NCBI GenBank assembly: GCA_947495295.1
Contig: CANLYJ010000002.1
Coordinates: 186,001-250,000, forward strand
DNA: 64,000 nt
Origin: an uncultured Paracoccaceae bacterium
GTDB lineage: Bacteria; Pseudomonadota; Alphaproteobacteria; Rhodobacterales; Rhodobacteraceae
Direction of reading: 5' to 3'
This document shows, piece by piece, positions 53,451 through 63,040 of the stretch. Made by a program: the position numbers and the translations under genes. Each line of letters begins with the position of its first letter. Within the stretch, counting starts at the first letter, position 1. The notes beneath the pieces were generated by a model, which did no database searches, was not told the origin of the DNA, and was given only the letters and a program-made list of their open reading frames with translations.

Positions 53451-54662
53451 TTAGCTATCGTTAAGAGAAGTGGACAAAATATCGATGGCAGTTACCGCAC
53501 TGGCGCGGGTTTCGGCCTGACCTAACCAATCAGTCATTTCGACACGGGCTTCTTCGGGAAGTGCTGCGATTTCGGCCAGGCTATCGGACAGGCGCCCGGC
53601 CTTTAGCGCGGCTTCGGCCCGCGAAAGGATTGCATCTGTGCTGTCACCTTCGCGTGGTGTGGTTGAGCGTACCTCGAATTGGTTTTTCAGGAATGCCCCA
53701 AGCCCGGATGCCTCTTCACCGGCAACACCTGCGCTGCGCGCGGCTGCCAATGCCGCTGTTGCAACCTCTGAAAAGCCGTCCTGCAACGCGGCCAGTGTTG
53801 GAACGCCATCCTGTGCCGCCAAAAGGGCGTCAGGCGCCGGTGTGCCAATCGCGGCCTCCAGATCACCAAGCGCGACCCCAAGCGGTTCGCCATTATCCAG
53901 CGATGTCTGGATTCGGGCCAATGCCGCCCGGCCCGCTGCCGCGCGTGCCGCAGCTGCTGCGTTTTCTTCAATCGCAGCTGCTTCGGCGCGTGCTTCATCC
54001 AGTTGCGTCCGGGCACTGCCTGTCATTTCCGCCATTTCGGCGCGCAAGGCTTCCAGATCGGCTTCATAAGCGGCAATCGCGCGTTCAGACACTGTTCCTT
54101 CACCGACTGGCAGGCTTTCAAGATCCGCCATGCGCGTATCCAGTGCGTCGATCCGTCCGGTCAGATCCGATTGAAGCGCGGCCAGGTTTTCAGCCAGCGC
54201 TGCTTGTGTTTCTTCGACACCGCTCAGATCGACTGTGGGCAGCTCTGCAACCTGGTCTCTCAGATCCGCCAGGCTTTGTGACTGCGCGGCAAGTGCATCG
54301 GTCAGTTGTGTATTCGTATCGGTCGCTGACAATGTGGCGATCCCATATCCGATGACCCCGGCCAGCAGCCCACCCAATACCAAGGGAAGAAACCCGCCTT
54401 TGCGTTGCGGCGGCGGCGCGACAGGTTCCGACCGTTCGGGTTCAGGTTCCTGTGTTGGCGGAACCGGCGCTGCCTGTACAATTTTTTCAGCATCGGGGGC
54501 AGGCGCAGTTGTGATTTCTGCTGATGGTGGTGTGTGAAACTCGGGGGGAATCGGATCAATCACAGCTTCCGCCTTGATCGATTCGTCTGGTTTTGCCGTT
54601 TTGACCGGCGTTTTTCGCGATTTTGCCGGTGTTTTCCCACCTTTGGCTGGCTGTTTTGCCAC
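53451..54662 (-). CDS. Mitofilin/Mic60-like inner-membrane protein
   Basis: A 403-residue protein: a Lys/Pro/Ala-rich cytoplasmic N terminus (about 1-88), one transmembrane helix (FLPLVLGGLLAGVIGYGIA), a long coiled coil (about 118-245, with ATG-free Ala/Glu/Leu heptads) and a C-terminal mitofilin-like region ending in LSTSLNDS. Alphaproteobacterial Mic60 genes are typically found between hemD and hemY, as here, and the proteins shape intracytoplasmic or cristae-like membranes. The sequence itself is low in complexity, so the position carries much of the call. Confidence 0.8.
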   Translation of the reverse strand: MAKQPAKGGKTPAKSRKTPVKTAKPDESIKAEAVIDPIPPEFHTPPSAEITTAPAPDAEKIVQAAPVPPTQEPEPERSEPVAPPPQRKGGFLPLVLGGLLAGVIGYGIATLSATDTNTQLTDALAAQSQSLADLRDQVAELPTVDLSGVEETQAALAENLAALQSDLTGRIDALDTRMADLESLPVGEGTVSERAIAAYEADLEALRAEMAEMTGSARTQLDEARAEAAAIEENAAAAARAAAGRAALARIQTSLDNGEPLGVALGDLEAAIGTPAPDALLAAQDGVPTLAALQDGFSEVATAALAAARSAGVAGEEASGLGAFLKNQFEVRSTTPREGDSTDAILSRAEAALKAGRLSDSLAEIAALPEEARVEMTDWLGQAETRASAVTAIDILSTSLNDS

Positions 54663-54753
54663 GTTTTCACCCTTTCAGCGCCCCCACCTGCGAAACGCAC
54701 AGGTGATGGACCACGTTACCCTTCCTGCATCCGACCCTCAAGCATCGCCCGGA

Positions 54754-55455
54754 CTATCCGGTATCTTGGGTCACCACCCGCAAACACGCGATGGTTGCGT
54801 CAATCATCGCGTCCTCGTCAGGCTGCGCGGCGATTTCAGCCTGTACTGCCGTCAGATCGGGCAGCGCTGCCTGACTGATTGCCGCAATATGCACGGGGGC
54901 CGTAAATGGCCCCTGTTCCGACAATATGGTTCCCGTTCGCGGAGAGAACAGGGGGAGAACCACAGGAAATTTCCCGGCAAGTGCTGTCGCAGCCGCGTCT
55001 GACAACTGGCGGGGCGTTTGCGTATAGGCCACAACGTCGTGGCAAGGTACGCCCGCTGCGGTCAGTGTTTGCGCAATTGCCCCGCGCGCATGTTGACCAC
55101 GAATATGCGCCAACGGGCCATTGGGACGTTCCCGCATAATTTCCGTCATCAGCCCCTTTGCGTTGCCCGGTCCGGTTCGGGGGCTGAAGCCCGCAGCTGC
55201 CGCGGCATCGCTGGTCTTTTGTCCAACACAAAAGGCGGGCGTCCCGGGGCGCGCGCCAAGGCGTTCGGCCTGCGCGACGCCGTTGACGGATGTAAAGATC
55301 AACCCGGCCACATCCGGCAGTTGGGCATCAATCGGTAAAATATCGAGCAATGGCGCTTGAATAACGTGCATTTCACCAGCCCATTGATCCTGTAGACGCT
55401 GTAGGAACACAGCGCCTTGCCGCTCTGGCCGGGTCATGATCACTGTTGGTTTCAT
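54754..55455 (-). CDS. hemD: Uroporphyrinogen-III synthase HemD
   Basis: A 233-residue enzyme that closes hydroxymethylbilane to uroporphyrinogen III in haem synthesis. Recognisable blocks are VIMTRPERQ at the start, LIFTSVNGV at about 74-82, and [11 protein letters not shown] in the second domain. HemD sequences vary widely, so the context with mic60 and hemY supports the call. The start at 55455 (MKPTVIM) has AGG just upstream. It is divergent from tsaD with 69 bp between starts. Confidence 0.88.
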   Translation of the reverse strand: MKPTVIMTRPERQGAVFLQRLQDQWAGEMHVIQAPLLDILPIDAQLPDVAGLIFTSVNGVAQAERLGARPGTPAFCVGQKTSDAAAAAGFSPRTGPGNAKGLMTEIMRERPNGPLAHIRGQHARGAIAQTLTAAGVPCHDVVAYTQTPRQLSDAAATALAGKFPVVLPLFSPRTGTILSEQGPFTAPVHIAAISQAALPDLTAVQAEIAAQPDEDAMIDATIACLRVVTQDTG

Positions 55456-55524
55456 CTGCCTGCCATTGTTTGCACCGATCCGCAGTGTTACCTGCCAGTC
55501 AACGACACGCAACCGGAACGGCTG

Positions 55525-56607
55525 ATGGCGGATGACCTGACAGTGCTGGGGATCGAAAGCAGCTGCGATGATACCGCAGCGGCTGTGGTGCGGGGTGCCG
55601 ATATCCTGTCTTCAATCGTGCATGGCCAAACCGACCTGCACAAGGATTTCGGCGGCGTCGTCCCTGAAATTGCAGCCCGCGCCCATGCCGAAAAGCTGGA
55701 CCATTGCGTTGAAGAGGCGTTGATGCAGGCCAATATTGGATTTGATCAGTTGGACGGTATCGCCGTCACCGCAGGGCCCGGCCTGATCGGCGGGGTGCTG
55801 TCCGGTGTCATGTGCGCCAAGGGGTTGGCTGCGGCTACGGGTCTGCCGTTGATCGGGGTGAACCATCTTGCCGGTCACGCGCTGACGCCCCGGTTAACCG
55901 ATCAGATCGCGTTCCCCTATCTGATGCTGCTGGTATCAGGCGGCCATTGCCAGTTCCTGATCGCCGATGCGCATGATCGTTATCGCCGGATCGGCGGCAC
56001 CATTGATGATGCACCCGGCGAGGCGTTCGATAAAACCGCGCGTATCCTTGGCCTGCCGCAACCGGGCGGTCCATCGGTGGAACAGGCGGCGCGGCAGGGT
56101 GATCCGAACCGGTTTGTGATGCCGCGCCCACTGCTGAACCAACCGGGTTGCGATATGTCCTTTTCCGGGCTGAAAACCGCGATCTTGCGCGCCCGCGACG
56201 GTGTCGTCGCCGAAGGTGGTGGGTTGACCGCGCAGGATCAGGCGGACCTCTGTGCAGGCTTTCAGGCCGCAGTCACCGATATGCTGACTGAAAAGACCCG
56301 CCGCGCGCTGGAGATTTACCTTACTGATGCCCCCGCGGAAAAGTCTTTCGCCATTGCGGGTGGGGTTGCGGCGAACGGGCCAATCCGCGCGAGCCTACAA
56401 CAGCTTTGCGCGGATCATCAGACAGCATTTATCGCGCCGCCCTTGGCGCTATGTACCGATAATGCGGCGATGATCGCCTATGCCGGGATGGCCAAACTGG
56501 CTGTTGGTGCCATTGATGATCTGACATTATCCGCCCGACCGCGTTGGCCGTTGGATGATCGGGCTGCGCCGATGTTGGGATCAGGCAGGAAAGGGGCCAA
56601 GGCATGA
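55525..56607 (+). CDS. tsaD: tRNA N6-adenosine threonylcarbamoyltransferase TsaD
   Basis: A 360-residue enzyme that transfers the threonylcarbamoyl group to A37 of ANN-decoding tRNAs (t6A). It opens with [14 protein letters not shown], carries the metal ligands His114 and His118 in [15 protein letters not shown] for nucleotide binding and FSGLKTA later. The open frame begins 36 codons upstream but family starts match MADDLTVLG at 55525. It works with TsaB, TsaE and TsaC, which are not in the window. gpsA overlaps its end by four bases. Confidence 0.97.
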   Translation: MADDLTVLGIESSCDDTAAAVVRGADILSSIVHGQTDLHKDFGGVVPEIAARAHAEKLDHCVEEALMQANIGFDQLDGIAVTAGPGLIGGVLSGVMCAKGLAAATGLPLIGVNHLAGHALTPRLTDQIAFPYLMLLVSGGHCQFLIADAHDRYRRIGGTIDDAPGEAFDKTARILGLPQPGGPSVEQAARQGDPNRFVMPRPLLNQPGCDMSFSGLKTAILRARDGVVAEGGGLTAQDQADLCAGFQAAVTDMLTEKTRRALEIYLTDAPAEKSFAIAGGVAANGPIRASLQQLCADHQTAFIAPPLALCTDNAAMIAYAGMAKLAVGAIDDLTLSARPRWPLDDRAAPMLGSGRKGAKA

Positions 56608-57566
56608 GGATTGGTGTTGCAGGGGGCGGTGCGTTTGGCACTGCACTGGGTGTCGCATTGGCGATGGATGGCAATGACATCACCCTTTGGGCACGCGATG
56701 CAGCGGCCGTGGATGACATAACCCGGACCCGCACAAATCCGAAACTGCCCGGCGTGACGCTCCCGCCCAATATGGATTTCGTGGCAGATGCGGCGGCGCT
56801 TTTCACCTGCGATATCATCCTGCTGGCCATCCCTGCGCAGACTTTGCGCGCGTTTCTGGAACAGCACGCCGGGCGACTTACTGGCAAGTATCTTGTGGCC
56901 TGCTGCAAGGGGATCGACCTGACGCGGATGACTGGCCCAGCCAGCACGATCAACGCGCTTGCGCCGGATGCGACGGCGGCGGTCCTGACCGGCCCCAGCT
57001 TTGCTGCTGATATCGCGCGCGGGCTGCCGACGGCGCTGACGCTGGCCTGTTCCGATGACGAGATCGGGGCGATCCTGCAAACCGCATTGTCGACCACGGC
57101 GCTGCGGCTTTACCGGTCAACGGACACCGTTGGTGCCGAACTGGGTGGCGCGCTCAAGAACGTGATGGCGATTGCGTCTGGCGTCACAATTGGCGCGGGG
57201 CTGGGCGACAGTGCCCGCGCGGCGCTGATCACTCGCGGTTTCCCAGAAATGCAGCGGCTTGCGGCAGAATTGGGTGCAGTGCCAGAGACATTGTCAGGCT
57301 TATCCGGTTTCGGTGATCTGGTGCTGACATGCACCTCCGATCAGTCGCGCAACTACCGTTACGGCCTGGCATTGGGGCAGGGGCGTAACTTTGACAGCGG
57401 CACCACCGTCGAAGGAGCCGCCACGGCGCGGGCGGTCAGACAATTGGCCGTTGATCTGGACATTGACCTGCCAATCTGCACGGTAGTGGCCGACCTGATC
57501 GAAGGAAAAACCGATGTGGCGGCAGCCCTGAACGCGCTGTTGTCGCGCCCATTGAAGGAAGAATAA
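56604..57566 (+). CDS. gpsA: NAD(P)+-dependent glycerol-3-phosphate dehydrogenase
   Basis: A 320-residue enzyme that makes sn-glycerol 3-phosphate from dihydroxyacetone phosphate for phospholipids. The Rossmann motif [13 protein letters not shown] is at 4-16. Catalytic-region blocks are [14 protein letters not shown] with the active lysine, and [13 protein letters not shown]. It is coupled to tsaD by ATGA and abuts the yciI-like gene without any gap. Confidence 0.97.
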   Translation: MRIGVAGGGAFGTALGVALAMDGNDITLWARDAAAVDDITRTRTNPKLPGVTLPPNMDFVADAAALFTCDIILLAIPAQTLRAFLEQHAGRLTGKYLVACCKGIDLTRMTGPASTINALAPDATAAVLTGPSFAADIARGLPTALTLACSDDEIGAILQTALSTTALRLYRSTDTVGAELGGALKNVMAIASGVTIGAGLGDSARAALITRGFPEMQRLAAELGAVPETLSGLSGFGDLVLTCTSDQSRNYRYGLALGQGRNFDSGTTVEGAATARAVRQLAVDLDIDLPICTVVADLIEGKTDVAAALNALLSRPLKEE

Positions 57567-57839
57567 ATGCGCTTCGCCCTGATGACCAAAGACAAACCCG
57601 GTGCCCTGCAAACCCGCATGGATAACCGCGAGGCGCATCTGGCTTATATCGCAGAAACAGGCGTCGTTGAAATGGCAGGCCCGGTTTTGGATGACGACGG
57701 GCAGATGTGCGGATCGCTGATCATTCTTGATGTCGATGATCTGGCCGCCGCCCAAGCCTGGGCTGATAATGACCCCTACGCAAAGGCGGGACTGTTCGAA
57801 AGCGTCACGTTACAGGCATGGAAAAAGGTGATTGGCTGA
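57567..57839 (+). CDS. YciI-like protein
   Basis: A 90-residue ferredoxin-like-fold protein. RMDNREAHLAYIAETG holds the conserved His, and DNDPYAKAGLFESV is the signature Asp-Pro-Tyr block of the YCII family. The start follows directly on the gpsA stop, and its own stop overlaps the EVE gene start (TGATG). The function is unknown; some members take part in dehalogenation-like or peroxidase-like chemistry. Confidence 0.92.
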   Translation: MRFALMTKDKPGALQTRMDNREAHLAYIAETGVVEMAGPVLDDDGQMCGSLIILDVDDLAAAQAWADNDPYAKAGLFESVTLQAWKKVIG

Positions 57840-58258
57840 TGGCTTACTGGTTGTTCAAATCCGAACCGGATGTCTGGGGGTGGGATGCCCAAGTTGCCAA
57901 GGGCGAGGCAGGCGAAGAATGGGACGGCGTGCGCAACTATCAGGCACGCAACAACATGCGCGCGATGAAAAAGGGTGATCTTGGGTTCTTTTACCACTCG
58001 CGCACCGGGCTGGAAGTTGTCGGCATTGTTGAGGTCTGTGCAGAGGCACATCCAGACAGCACAACCGATGATGAACGGTGGGAATGCGTGGATGTCAAAG
58101 CCGTGCGCCCTTTCACGCGGCCTGTCACGATGAAAGAGATCAAGGCCGACCCACGACTGAAAGATATGGTGCTGGTCAACAACTCGCGCCTGTCTGTGCA
58201 GCCCGTCACAGAAGATGAATGGAAGATCGTCTGTGAATTGGGCGAGACTAAGCCCTAG
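57839..58258 (+). CDS. EVE domain protein
   Basis: A 139-residue PUA-like EVE protein: YWLFKSEPDVWGWDAQ at the start, GVRNYQARNNMRAMKKGD with LGFFYHS for the ligand pocket, and ARP-like blocks DVKAVRPF and LVNNSRLSVQPV. EVE domains bind modified bases in RNA or DNA. The TAG stop (58256-58258) consists of the first three bases of an inverted-repeat element, so the insertion may have set the present C terminus (GETKP). Confidence 0.95.
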   Translation: MAYWLFKSEPDVWGWDAQVAKGEAGEEWDGVRNYQARNNMRAMKKGDLGFFYHSRTGLEVVGIVEVCAEAHPDSTTDDERWECVDVKAVRPFTRPVTMKEIKADPRLKDMVLVNNSRLSVQPVTEDEWKIVCELGETKP

Positions 58259-58418
58259 GGTCAGGACCCATTAATTCCGCTCCGCTGGTTTGACAGATTT
58301 TTCGTGTGACAAGGCGCATCTGCGCAGGAACTCTGGTTGAATTTCAAGCAGTTGCAACGCAGATCACGCGGAAAATCCGGCAAATCCTGCGGAGCGGAAT
58401 TAATGGGTCCTGACCCTA
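58256..58418. mobile_element. MITE-like element with 30-bp perfect terminal inverted repeats
   Basis: The arms 58256-58285 and 58389-58418 are perfect inverted copies (30 bp, starting TAGGGTCAGGACCC), and similarity extends inwards imperfectly and outwards by five bases with one mismatch. The 103-bp centre has no open frame. The size and structure fit a non-autonomous transposon derivative. As RNA it would form a long hairpin and could act as a terminator between the EVE and DUF1761 genes. Confidence 0.75.
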
Positions 58419-58491
58419 AGGCTTTTGACCCTAGCCTGCGACAAACTGACACGGCATAATCCCCTCAACGAAATTGGGAAGGGATCAGACC

Positions 58492-58887
58492 ATGGAATTT
58501 CTAGCCGTGATCGTCGCAACAATCGCAAGCTTTGCCTTTGGGGCATTTTACTACGGGGCCTTGTCCAAACCATGGATGGAGGCGTCTGGCGTTCCGGTCG
58601 ATGCGGATGGAAAGCCGGTTGGTGCGAACAACCCGGTTCCTTACATCGTGTCCTTTGTCTGTATTCTGTTGGTGGCGGGCATGATGCGGCACAGCTTTGC
58701 CCTGTCCGGTATTGATACGGCAGGCAAAGGATTTGTCGCCGGATTGGGCATTGGGCTGTTTTTCATCGCACCGTGGATCTTTCTGAATACCGGATATTCC
58801 GCGCGGCCGTGGAAGCTGGCCGTAATAGATAGCGGATATGCAATCGCGACCGGGGCGATCTGCGGTATCATACTGACATTGTTCTAA
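58492..58887 (+). CDS. DUF1761 family membrane protein
   Basis: A 131-residue protein with four predicted transmembrane helices (LAVIVATIASFAFGAFYYG; IVSFVCILLVAGMM; GLGIGLFFIAPWIFLN; YAIATGAICGIILTLF). GAFYYGALSKPWMEA is the DUF1761 hallmark. AAGGGATC precedes ATG 58492. The function is unknown. A strong bidirectional terminator follows the stop. Confidence 0.88.
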   Translation: MEFLAVIVATIASFAFGAFYYGALSKPWMEASGVPVDADGKPVGANNPVPYIVSFVCILLVAGMMRHSFALSGIDTAGKGFVAGLGIGLFFIAPWIFLNTGYSARPWKLAVIDSGYAIATGAICGIILTLF

Positions 58888-58892
58888 AAACG

Positions 58893-58929
58893 GAAAAGAG
58901 GGTTTGGACATAGCCCAAACCCTCTTTTC
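58893..58929. terminator. Bidirectional rho-independent terminator
   Basis: A 15-bp perfect stem (58893-58907 with 58915-58929, loop ACATAGC) whose arms begin with A-runs and end with T-runs, so it works in both directions. It lies six bases after the DUF1761 stop. Confidence 0.9.
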
Positions 58930-59086
58930 ACCCCCGCGTGCTTCCAAGTCCACCACACGCTATGAAATCTCTAGGTCCGGACCATACTGGTCTTGCGACG
59001 TGTCTAGCGTAATTAGATGCCATCACGCAAATGATTTGCCTTGAAAAAACGAAGCAAAAAAAATCGGAACCGATGGAACAAAATGC

Positions 59087-59112
59087 AAAACGCCCGCGTT
59101 GCAGTGCGGGCG
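59087..59112 (-). terminator. Rho-independent terminator of the DUF2853 gene
   Basis: Stem CGCCCGC/GCGGGCG (59091-59097 with 59106-59112) followed on the minus strand by TTTTGCATTTTG. It lies 25 bp beyond the DUF2853 stop. Confidence 0.88.
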
Positions 59113-59136
59113 CATCACGAAATTTGAGCCGGATCG

Positions 59137-59478
59137 TTAGCCGTAGACGGACTCTTTTTTGAAATGCTTGGTCAGCATGTAATAGACCACAGCACGATAT
59201 TTGTTGCGCTCTGACTTGCCATATGTGTCCAGTACGGACGCAATCGCAGAGTCAAGCTCTGCCCCATCTTTCAGGCCGAGTTTCTTGATCAGGAAGTTCT
59301 GTTTGACGGTTTCAATTTCAGACGGCTGGCTGGCAGCCACGGTAGAGGCGTCTGCGTTATAGATCGCCGGACCACACCCGATCGTCACTTTTGTCAGCAG
59401 ATCCATATCCGCCGTCATGCCGCATTTATTCTTCAGGTCGTCCGCATACTTTGCGATCAAATCGTCTCTCTTACCCAT
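59137..59478 (-). CDS. DUF2853 family protein
   Basis: A 113-residue soluble helical protein. MGKRDDLIAKYADDLKNKCG, IGCGPAIYNADAS and YRAVVYYMLTKHFKKESVYG match the conserved blocks of DUF2853, which is widespread in Rhodobacteraceae. The function is unknown. It is a single-gene unit with its own terminator. Confidence 0.93.
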   Translation of the reverse strand: MGKRDDLIAKYADDLKNKCGMTADMDLLTKVTIGCGPAIYNADASTVAASQPSEIETVKQNFLIKKLGLKDGAELDSAIASVLDTYGKSERNKYRAVVYYMLTKHFKKESVYG

Positions 59479-59669
59479 AGGAATTGTCCCCGTTCATTAT
59501 GTTATGACATAGTTGCCCACCACCGCATTGGACGGCGATGGCGGCACGTTAAAGGGACGAGGCGCAATTCGTAAAGAAAAAAGCCCGGCACGCGGCGATG
59601 TTTTGCCATGCGGTTCAGCGCGCGTTGAATTGACGTCGGGTAAGCAAATAAGGGCTTTGCAGATATCAT

Positions 59670-60452
59670 CTATCGGCAAAGCCCCCAACCGCGTGACTGA
59701 AGATGAAAATGATCAGCGTGCAGGCTGTTATAGTCAGGCGACAAAGTCAGGTTGAACCAGTCGCAAGCGCCGTCGCGGGCTGCACGCAGAAAGGCCGCTT
59801 TGGGGCCGTTCCCGTCCCAATCGGTAACAAGTTGAACCTGACTGCCATCGGCAAACCCGAAGCCAGCGATATCAATCGCCTCTGCCGATGCATGGGTGCT
59901 CATCCGCGACGATACGCCAGTCGCTGTGCGCATTGTGCGGCAGCTGTAGCTACCAAAATGGTCGATCCGGGTCAGGGTGCTGCCGAATTGCGCTGCGGCT
60001 GCGGGTTGCAAGCTGTGCTTTTCCCACATGGCCATGCGCAAAGCGATGGCACAGCGCGTCTCAACCGGGGCCAGTCTGGCATTGCCGACGGATGACAGGT
60101 CTACCCGGTTGCGGATGTGACATTGATCGGATGTGTTCTGGTCTGGCAGGTGTCGCAGTGCTGCAAACCCATCCAACGCGGCCTGACACGCCGTGGGGGT
60201 GGCTGCGGCGCGGTTCAATTTCCACGATGTAATTGGGGTAACGGGATCACTGATGCGCAAGGGTATGGTGGGGTTCCACGCCGTCGGCAGGGGCGTTTGC
60301 GGGTGGCGCAGCAACTGGTACCCGCCCACGCCCAACAATCCTGCAAAAACCAACGTGGCCGCCCCTTGCAATAAGGAACGGCCACGCGATTTCGTCTGCT
60401 TGTCTTTCTTTGCGGCGTCCTGCGCCATGGCCTGACGTCTGGCGTGCCGCAT
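59670..60452 (-). CDS. Extensin-like C-terminal domain protein, membrane-anchored
   Basis: A 260-residue protein: a basic N terminus, one transmembrane anchor (LLQGAATLVFAGLLGVGGYQLL) and a periplasmic extensin-like_C domain. STHASAEAIDIAGF and SLHADHFHLQSRG give the His/Asp/His set seen in LAS-type metallopeptidases, so peptidoglycan cleavage is plausible. Six cysteines (among them CQAAL, CHIRN, CAIAL, SCRT, ACDWF, GLCR) suggest disulphides. The start could also be MAQDAAKK at 60428. It ends an apparent unit with ahcY five bases upstream. Confidence 0.88.
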   Translation of the reverse strand: MRHARRQAMAQDAAKKDKQTKSRGRSLLQGAATLVFAGLLGVGGYQLLRHPQTPLPTAWNPTIPLRISDPVTPITSWKLNRAAATPTACQAALDGFAALRHLPDQNTSDQCHIRNRVDLSSVGNARLAPVETRCAIALRMAMWEKHSLQPAAAAQFGSTLTRIDHFGSYSCRTMRTATGVSSRMSTHASAEAIDIAGFGFADGSQVQLVTDWDGNGPKAAFLRAARDGACDWFNLTLSPDYNSLHADHFHLQSRGWGLCR

Positions 60453-60457
60453 AAAGA

Positions 60458-61846
60458 TCAGTACCGGTAATGTTCAGGCTTGAACGGCCCATCCACGGTC
60501 ACGCCGATATAGTCAGCCTGTTCTTTCTTCAATTCGGTCAGTTTCACACCAATCCGGGCCAGATGCAGGCGGGCAACCTTTTCATCCAGATGCTTTGGCA
60601 GGATATGCACGCCGACCTCGTAATTGTCGCCATTGTTCCAAAGTTCCATCTGCGCCAGCACCTGATTGGTGAAAGACGCCGACATGACGAAGGATGGATG
60701 GCCGGTCGCGTTCCCAAGGTTCAGCAGGCGGCCTTCGGACAACAGGATCAAACGGTTGCCTGACGGCATCTCGATCATGTCGACCTGTTCCTTGATATTG
60801 GTCCACTTGTGGTTCTTGAGCGCGGCGACCTGAATTTCATTGTCGAAATGGCCGATATTGCCGACAATGGCCATATCCTTCATCTCGCGCATATGCTCGA
60901 TTCGGATCACGTCCTTGTTGCCAGTTGTGGTGATAAAGACGTCAGCGCTGTCCAGCACATCCTCAAGCACAACAACTTCGAAACCGTCCATGGCAGCCTG
61001 CAAGGCGCAGATCGGGTCAACCTCGGTCACCTTGACGCGCGCACCGGCTCCCGCCAGTGACGCAGCCGACCCTTTACCCACATCGCCATAACCACAGACA
61101 ACCGCCACCTTACCGGCCATCATCGTGTCGGTGGCGCGGCGAATACCGTCAACCAGCGATTCCTTACAGCCGTATTTATTGTCGAATTTCGACTTGGTCA
61201 CACTGTCGTTCACATTGATCGCGGGGAACGGCAACTGGCCATTCTTGTGCAGGTCATAAAGGCGATGAACGCCGGTGGTTGTTTCTTCCGAGACGCCTTT
61301 GATCTGATCGCGCATCTTGGTGAACCAGCCAGGGCTTGCCGCCATCCGTTTTTTGATCTGGGCTTTGATGACCTCTTCCTCTTCCGAGGTAGGGACCGCC
61401 AGAATGTCTTCACCGGCTTCCATGCGTGCGCCGAACAGGATGTAAAGCGTCGCATCGCCACCATCATCCAGGATCATGTTGGGGCCGTCGGGGAACATGA
61501 ATGATTTATCAAGATAGTCCCAGTGCTCTTCCAATGTCTGACCTTTGACGGCAAAAACAGGTGTACCACCTGCGGCGATAGCAGCGGCGGCGTGATCTTG
61601 CGTTGAAAAGATGTTGCATGACGCCCAGCGCACATCGGCACCAAGTTCGACAAGCGTTTCGATCAAAACGGCGGTCTGGATCGTCATGTGTAGCGACCCA
61701 ACGATGCGCGCATCTTTCAGCGGTTTGCTGTCGCCATATTCTTCACGCAGAGCCATCAGGCCCGGCATTTCGGTTTCTGCGATGTCCAACTCTTTACGGC
61801 CAAACGCGGCGAGTTCGATGTCCTTGACAGCATAATCTTTTGGCAT
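60458..61846 (-). CDS. ahcY: S-adenosylhomocysteine hydrolase
   Basis: A 462-residue enzyme that splits S-adenosylhomocysteine to adenosine and homocysteine, relieving product inhibition of methyltransferases. [15 protein letters not shown] and the NAD-binding [10 protein letters not shown] are the two family signatures; the C terminus ends KPEHYRY, as expected. The start is ATG 61846, six bases after AGGAG. It carries the insertion of about 40 residues typical of many bacterial forms ([14 protein letters not shown] region). No SAH riboswitch was recognised upstream. Confidence 0.97.
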   Translation of the reverse strand: MPKDYAVKDIELAAFGRKELDIAETEMPGLMALREEYGDSKPLKDARIVGSLHMTIQTAVLIETLVELGADVRWASCNIFSTQDHAAAAIAAGGTPVFAVKGQTLEEHWDYLDKSFMFPDGPNMILDDGGDATLYILFGARMEAGEDILAVPTSEEEEVIKAQIKKRMAASPGWFTKMRDQIKGVSEETTTGVHRLYDLHKNGQLPFPAINVNDSVTKSKFDNKYGCKESLVDGIRRATDTMMAGKVAVVCGYGDVGKGSAASLAGAGARVKVTEVDPICALQAAMDGFEVVVLEDVLDSADVFITTTGNKDVIRIEHMREMKDMAIVGNIGHFDNEIQVAALKNHKWTNIKEQVDMIEMPSGNRLILLSEGRLLNLGNATGHPSFVMSASFTNQVLAQMELWNNGDNYEVGVHILPKHLDEKVARLHLARIGVKLTELKKEQADYIGVTVDGPFKPEHYRY

Positions 61847-61955
61847 TGGAATAATCTCCTGAATCCTGTTGCGGCCCCATAACATCGCGCTTGTCTTGCC
61901 ACAATCCGGTTGCTCGTATTAATTGAAATGCTCAAGATAGTTTTAAGGCCGTAAG

Positions 61956-62546
61956 ATGAAGCAACCACGGGCATGGCAACGCATGTTGTCTGGGCGCAGG
62001 CTTGACCTGCTCGACCCAACACCAATGGATATTGAGATCGCCGATATCGCCCATGGGCTGGCCTTTGTGGCGCGTTGGAACGGGCAAACAAAAGGTGATT
62101 TTGCTTACTCCGTGGCCGAACATTCGCTGCTGGTGCTCGAGATTTTCACGCGGCTGCACCCCAAGGCGCCGGTGAAATGGCGACTGGCCGCATTGCTGCA
62201 TGATGCGCCTGAATATGTCATTGGCGATATGATTAGCCCGGTGAAGGCGGCGGTCGGTCCCGGTTATGGCGCGTTGGATGACCGGTTAACGGCGGCGATC
62301 CACCTGCGCTTTGGCTTACCTGCTCAGATCCCTGCGACCATTAAACGCCAGATCAAAAAGGCGGATAAGGTTTCCGCCTGGCTGGAAGCGGTGCAGATTG
62401 CTGGTTTCACCAAAGCCGAGGCTGACAAATTCTTTGGTAAACATGACACAGCGCTGTGCCAAACCCTGACCATCCGCCTGCGCCCGCCAACAGAGGTGCG
62501 CGATGATTTCACCCGCACCCACGCCAAACTGATGGAGACACTATGA
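61956..62546 (+). CDS. HD-domain phosphohydrolase (YfbR-like)
   Basis: A 196-residue HD-superfamily protein. The metal ligands are AEHSLLVLEIF (His), LLHDAPEYVIGDM (His-Asp) and KKADKVSAWLEA (Asp). YfbR-type members hydrolyse deoxyribonucleoside 5'-monophosphates. It is divergent from ahcY with 109 bp between starts. Its stop overlaps the GNAT gene start by four bases. Confidence 0.9.
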   Translation: MKQPRAWQRMLSGRRLDLLDPTPMDIEIADIAHGLAFVARWNGQTKGDFAYSVAEHSLLVLEIFTRLHPKAPVKWRLAALLHDAPEYVIGDMISPVKAAVGPGYGALDDRLTAAIHLRFGLPAQIPATIKRQIKKADKVSAWLEAVQIAGFTKAEADKFFGKHDTALCQTLTIRLRPPTEVRDDFTRTHAKLMETL

Positions 62547-63034
62547 TCATTCGGCCCGCAACCGGCGCTGATGCGTCCGACATGGTGGAAGTTCTGAACC
62601 CGATCATCGCCGAAGGTGGCACAACGGCCCATCTGCGCCCCTTTGATGTGGATCGGATGCACAGCCACTACATCGCACGCGCCAGTGCCGTCAGCTGTAT
62701 CGTGGCAGAGGATGCAGGTTGCGTGATCGGCTTCCAATCACTGAACTGGCCGCAGAATAAAGACGACCCTTTCCCCCAAGGTTGGGCAGTCATCGCCAGC
62801 TTTGTTGCCCCACATGCCGCCGGTAAAGGCGTTGGTCCACAGCTTTTTGAGGCAACCAAAACTGCCGCCCGCGCGGCTGGTGTGCAGGTGATTGATGCGA
62901 CCATCAGGGCCGACAACGTCCCCGGCTTGCGTTATTACAGCGGGCTGGGTTTTGTGGATTACGCCTTGCTTGAGAGCATTCCATTGGGTGATGGGACGGT
63001 CGTGGACAGAATCCGCAAACGATATAATCTGTAG
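62543..63034 (+). CDS. GNAT family N-acetyltransferase
   Basis: A 163-residue acetyltransferase. IASFVAPHAAGKGVGPQLF is the acetyl-CoA-binding motif A, and IRADNVPGLRYYSGLGFVDY the C-terminal motif B, similar to phosphinothricin acetyltransferase-like proteins. The substrate is unknown. It is coupled to the HD gene by ATGA, and the LysR gene begins six bases after its stop. Confidence 0.92.
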   Translation: MIIRPATGADASDMVEVLNPIIAEGGTTAHLRPFDVDRMHSHYIARASAVSCIVAEDAGCVIGFQSLNWPQNKDDPFPQGWAVIASFVAPHAAGKGVGPQLFEATKTAARAAGVQVIDATIRADNVPGLRYYSGLGFVDYALLESIPLGDGTVVDRIRKRYNL

Positions 63035-63040
63035 CGGCTG

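Noticed and set aside
61847..61955. Possible SAH or SAM/SAH riboswitch upstream of ahcY
   Set aside because: The leader is only about 100 bp and I could not find the conserved core or pairings of either riboswitch class.
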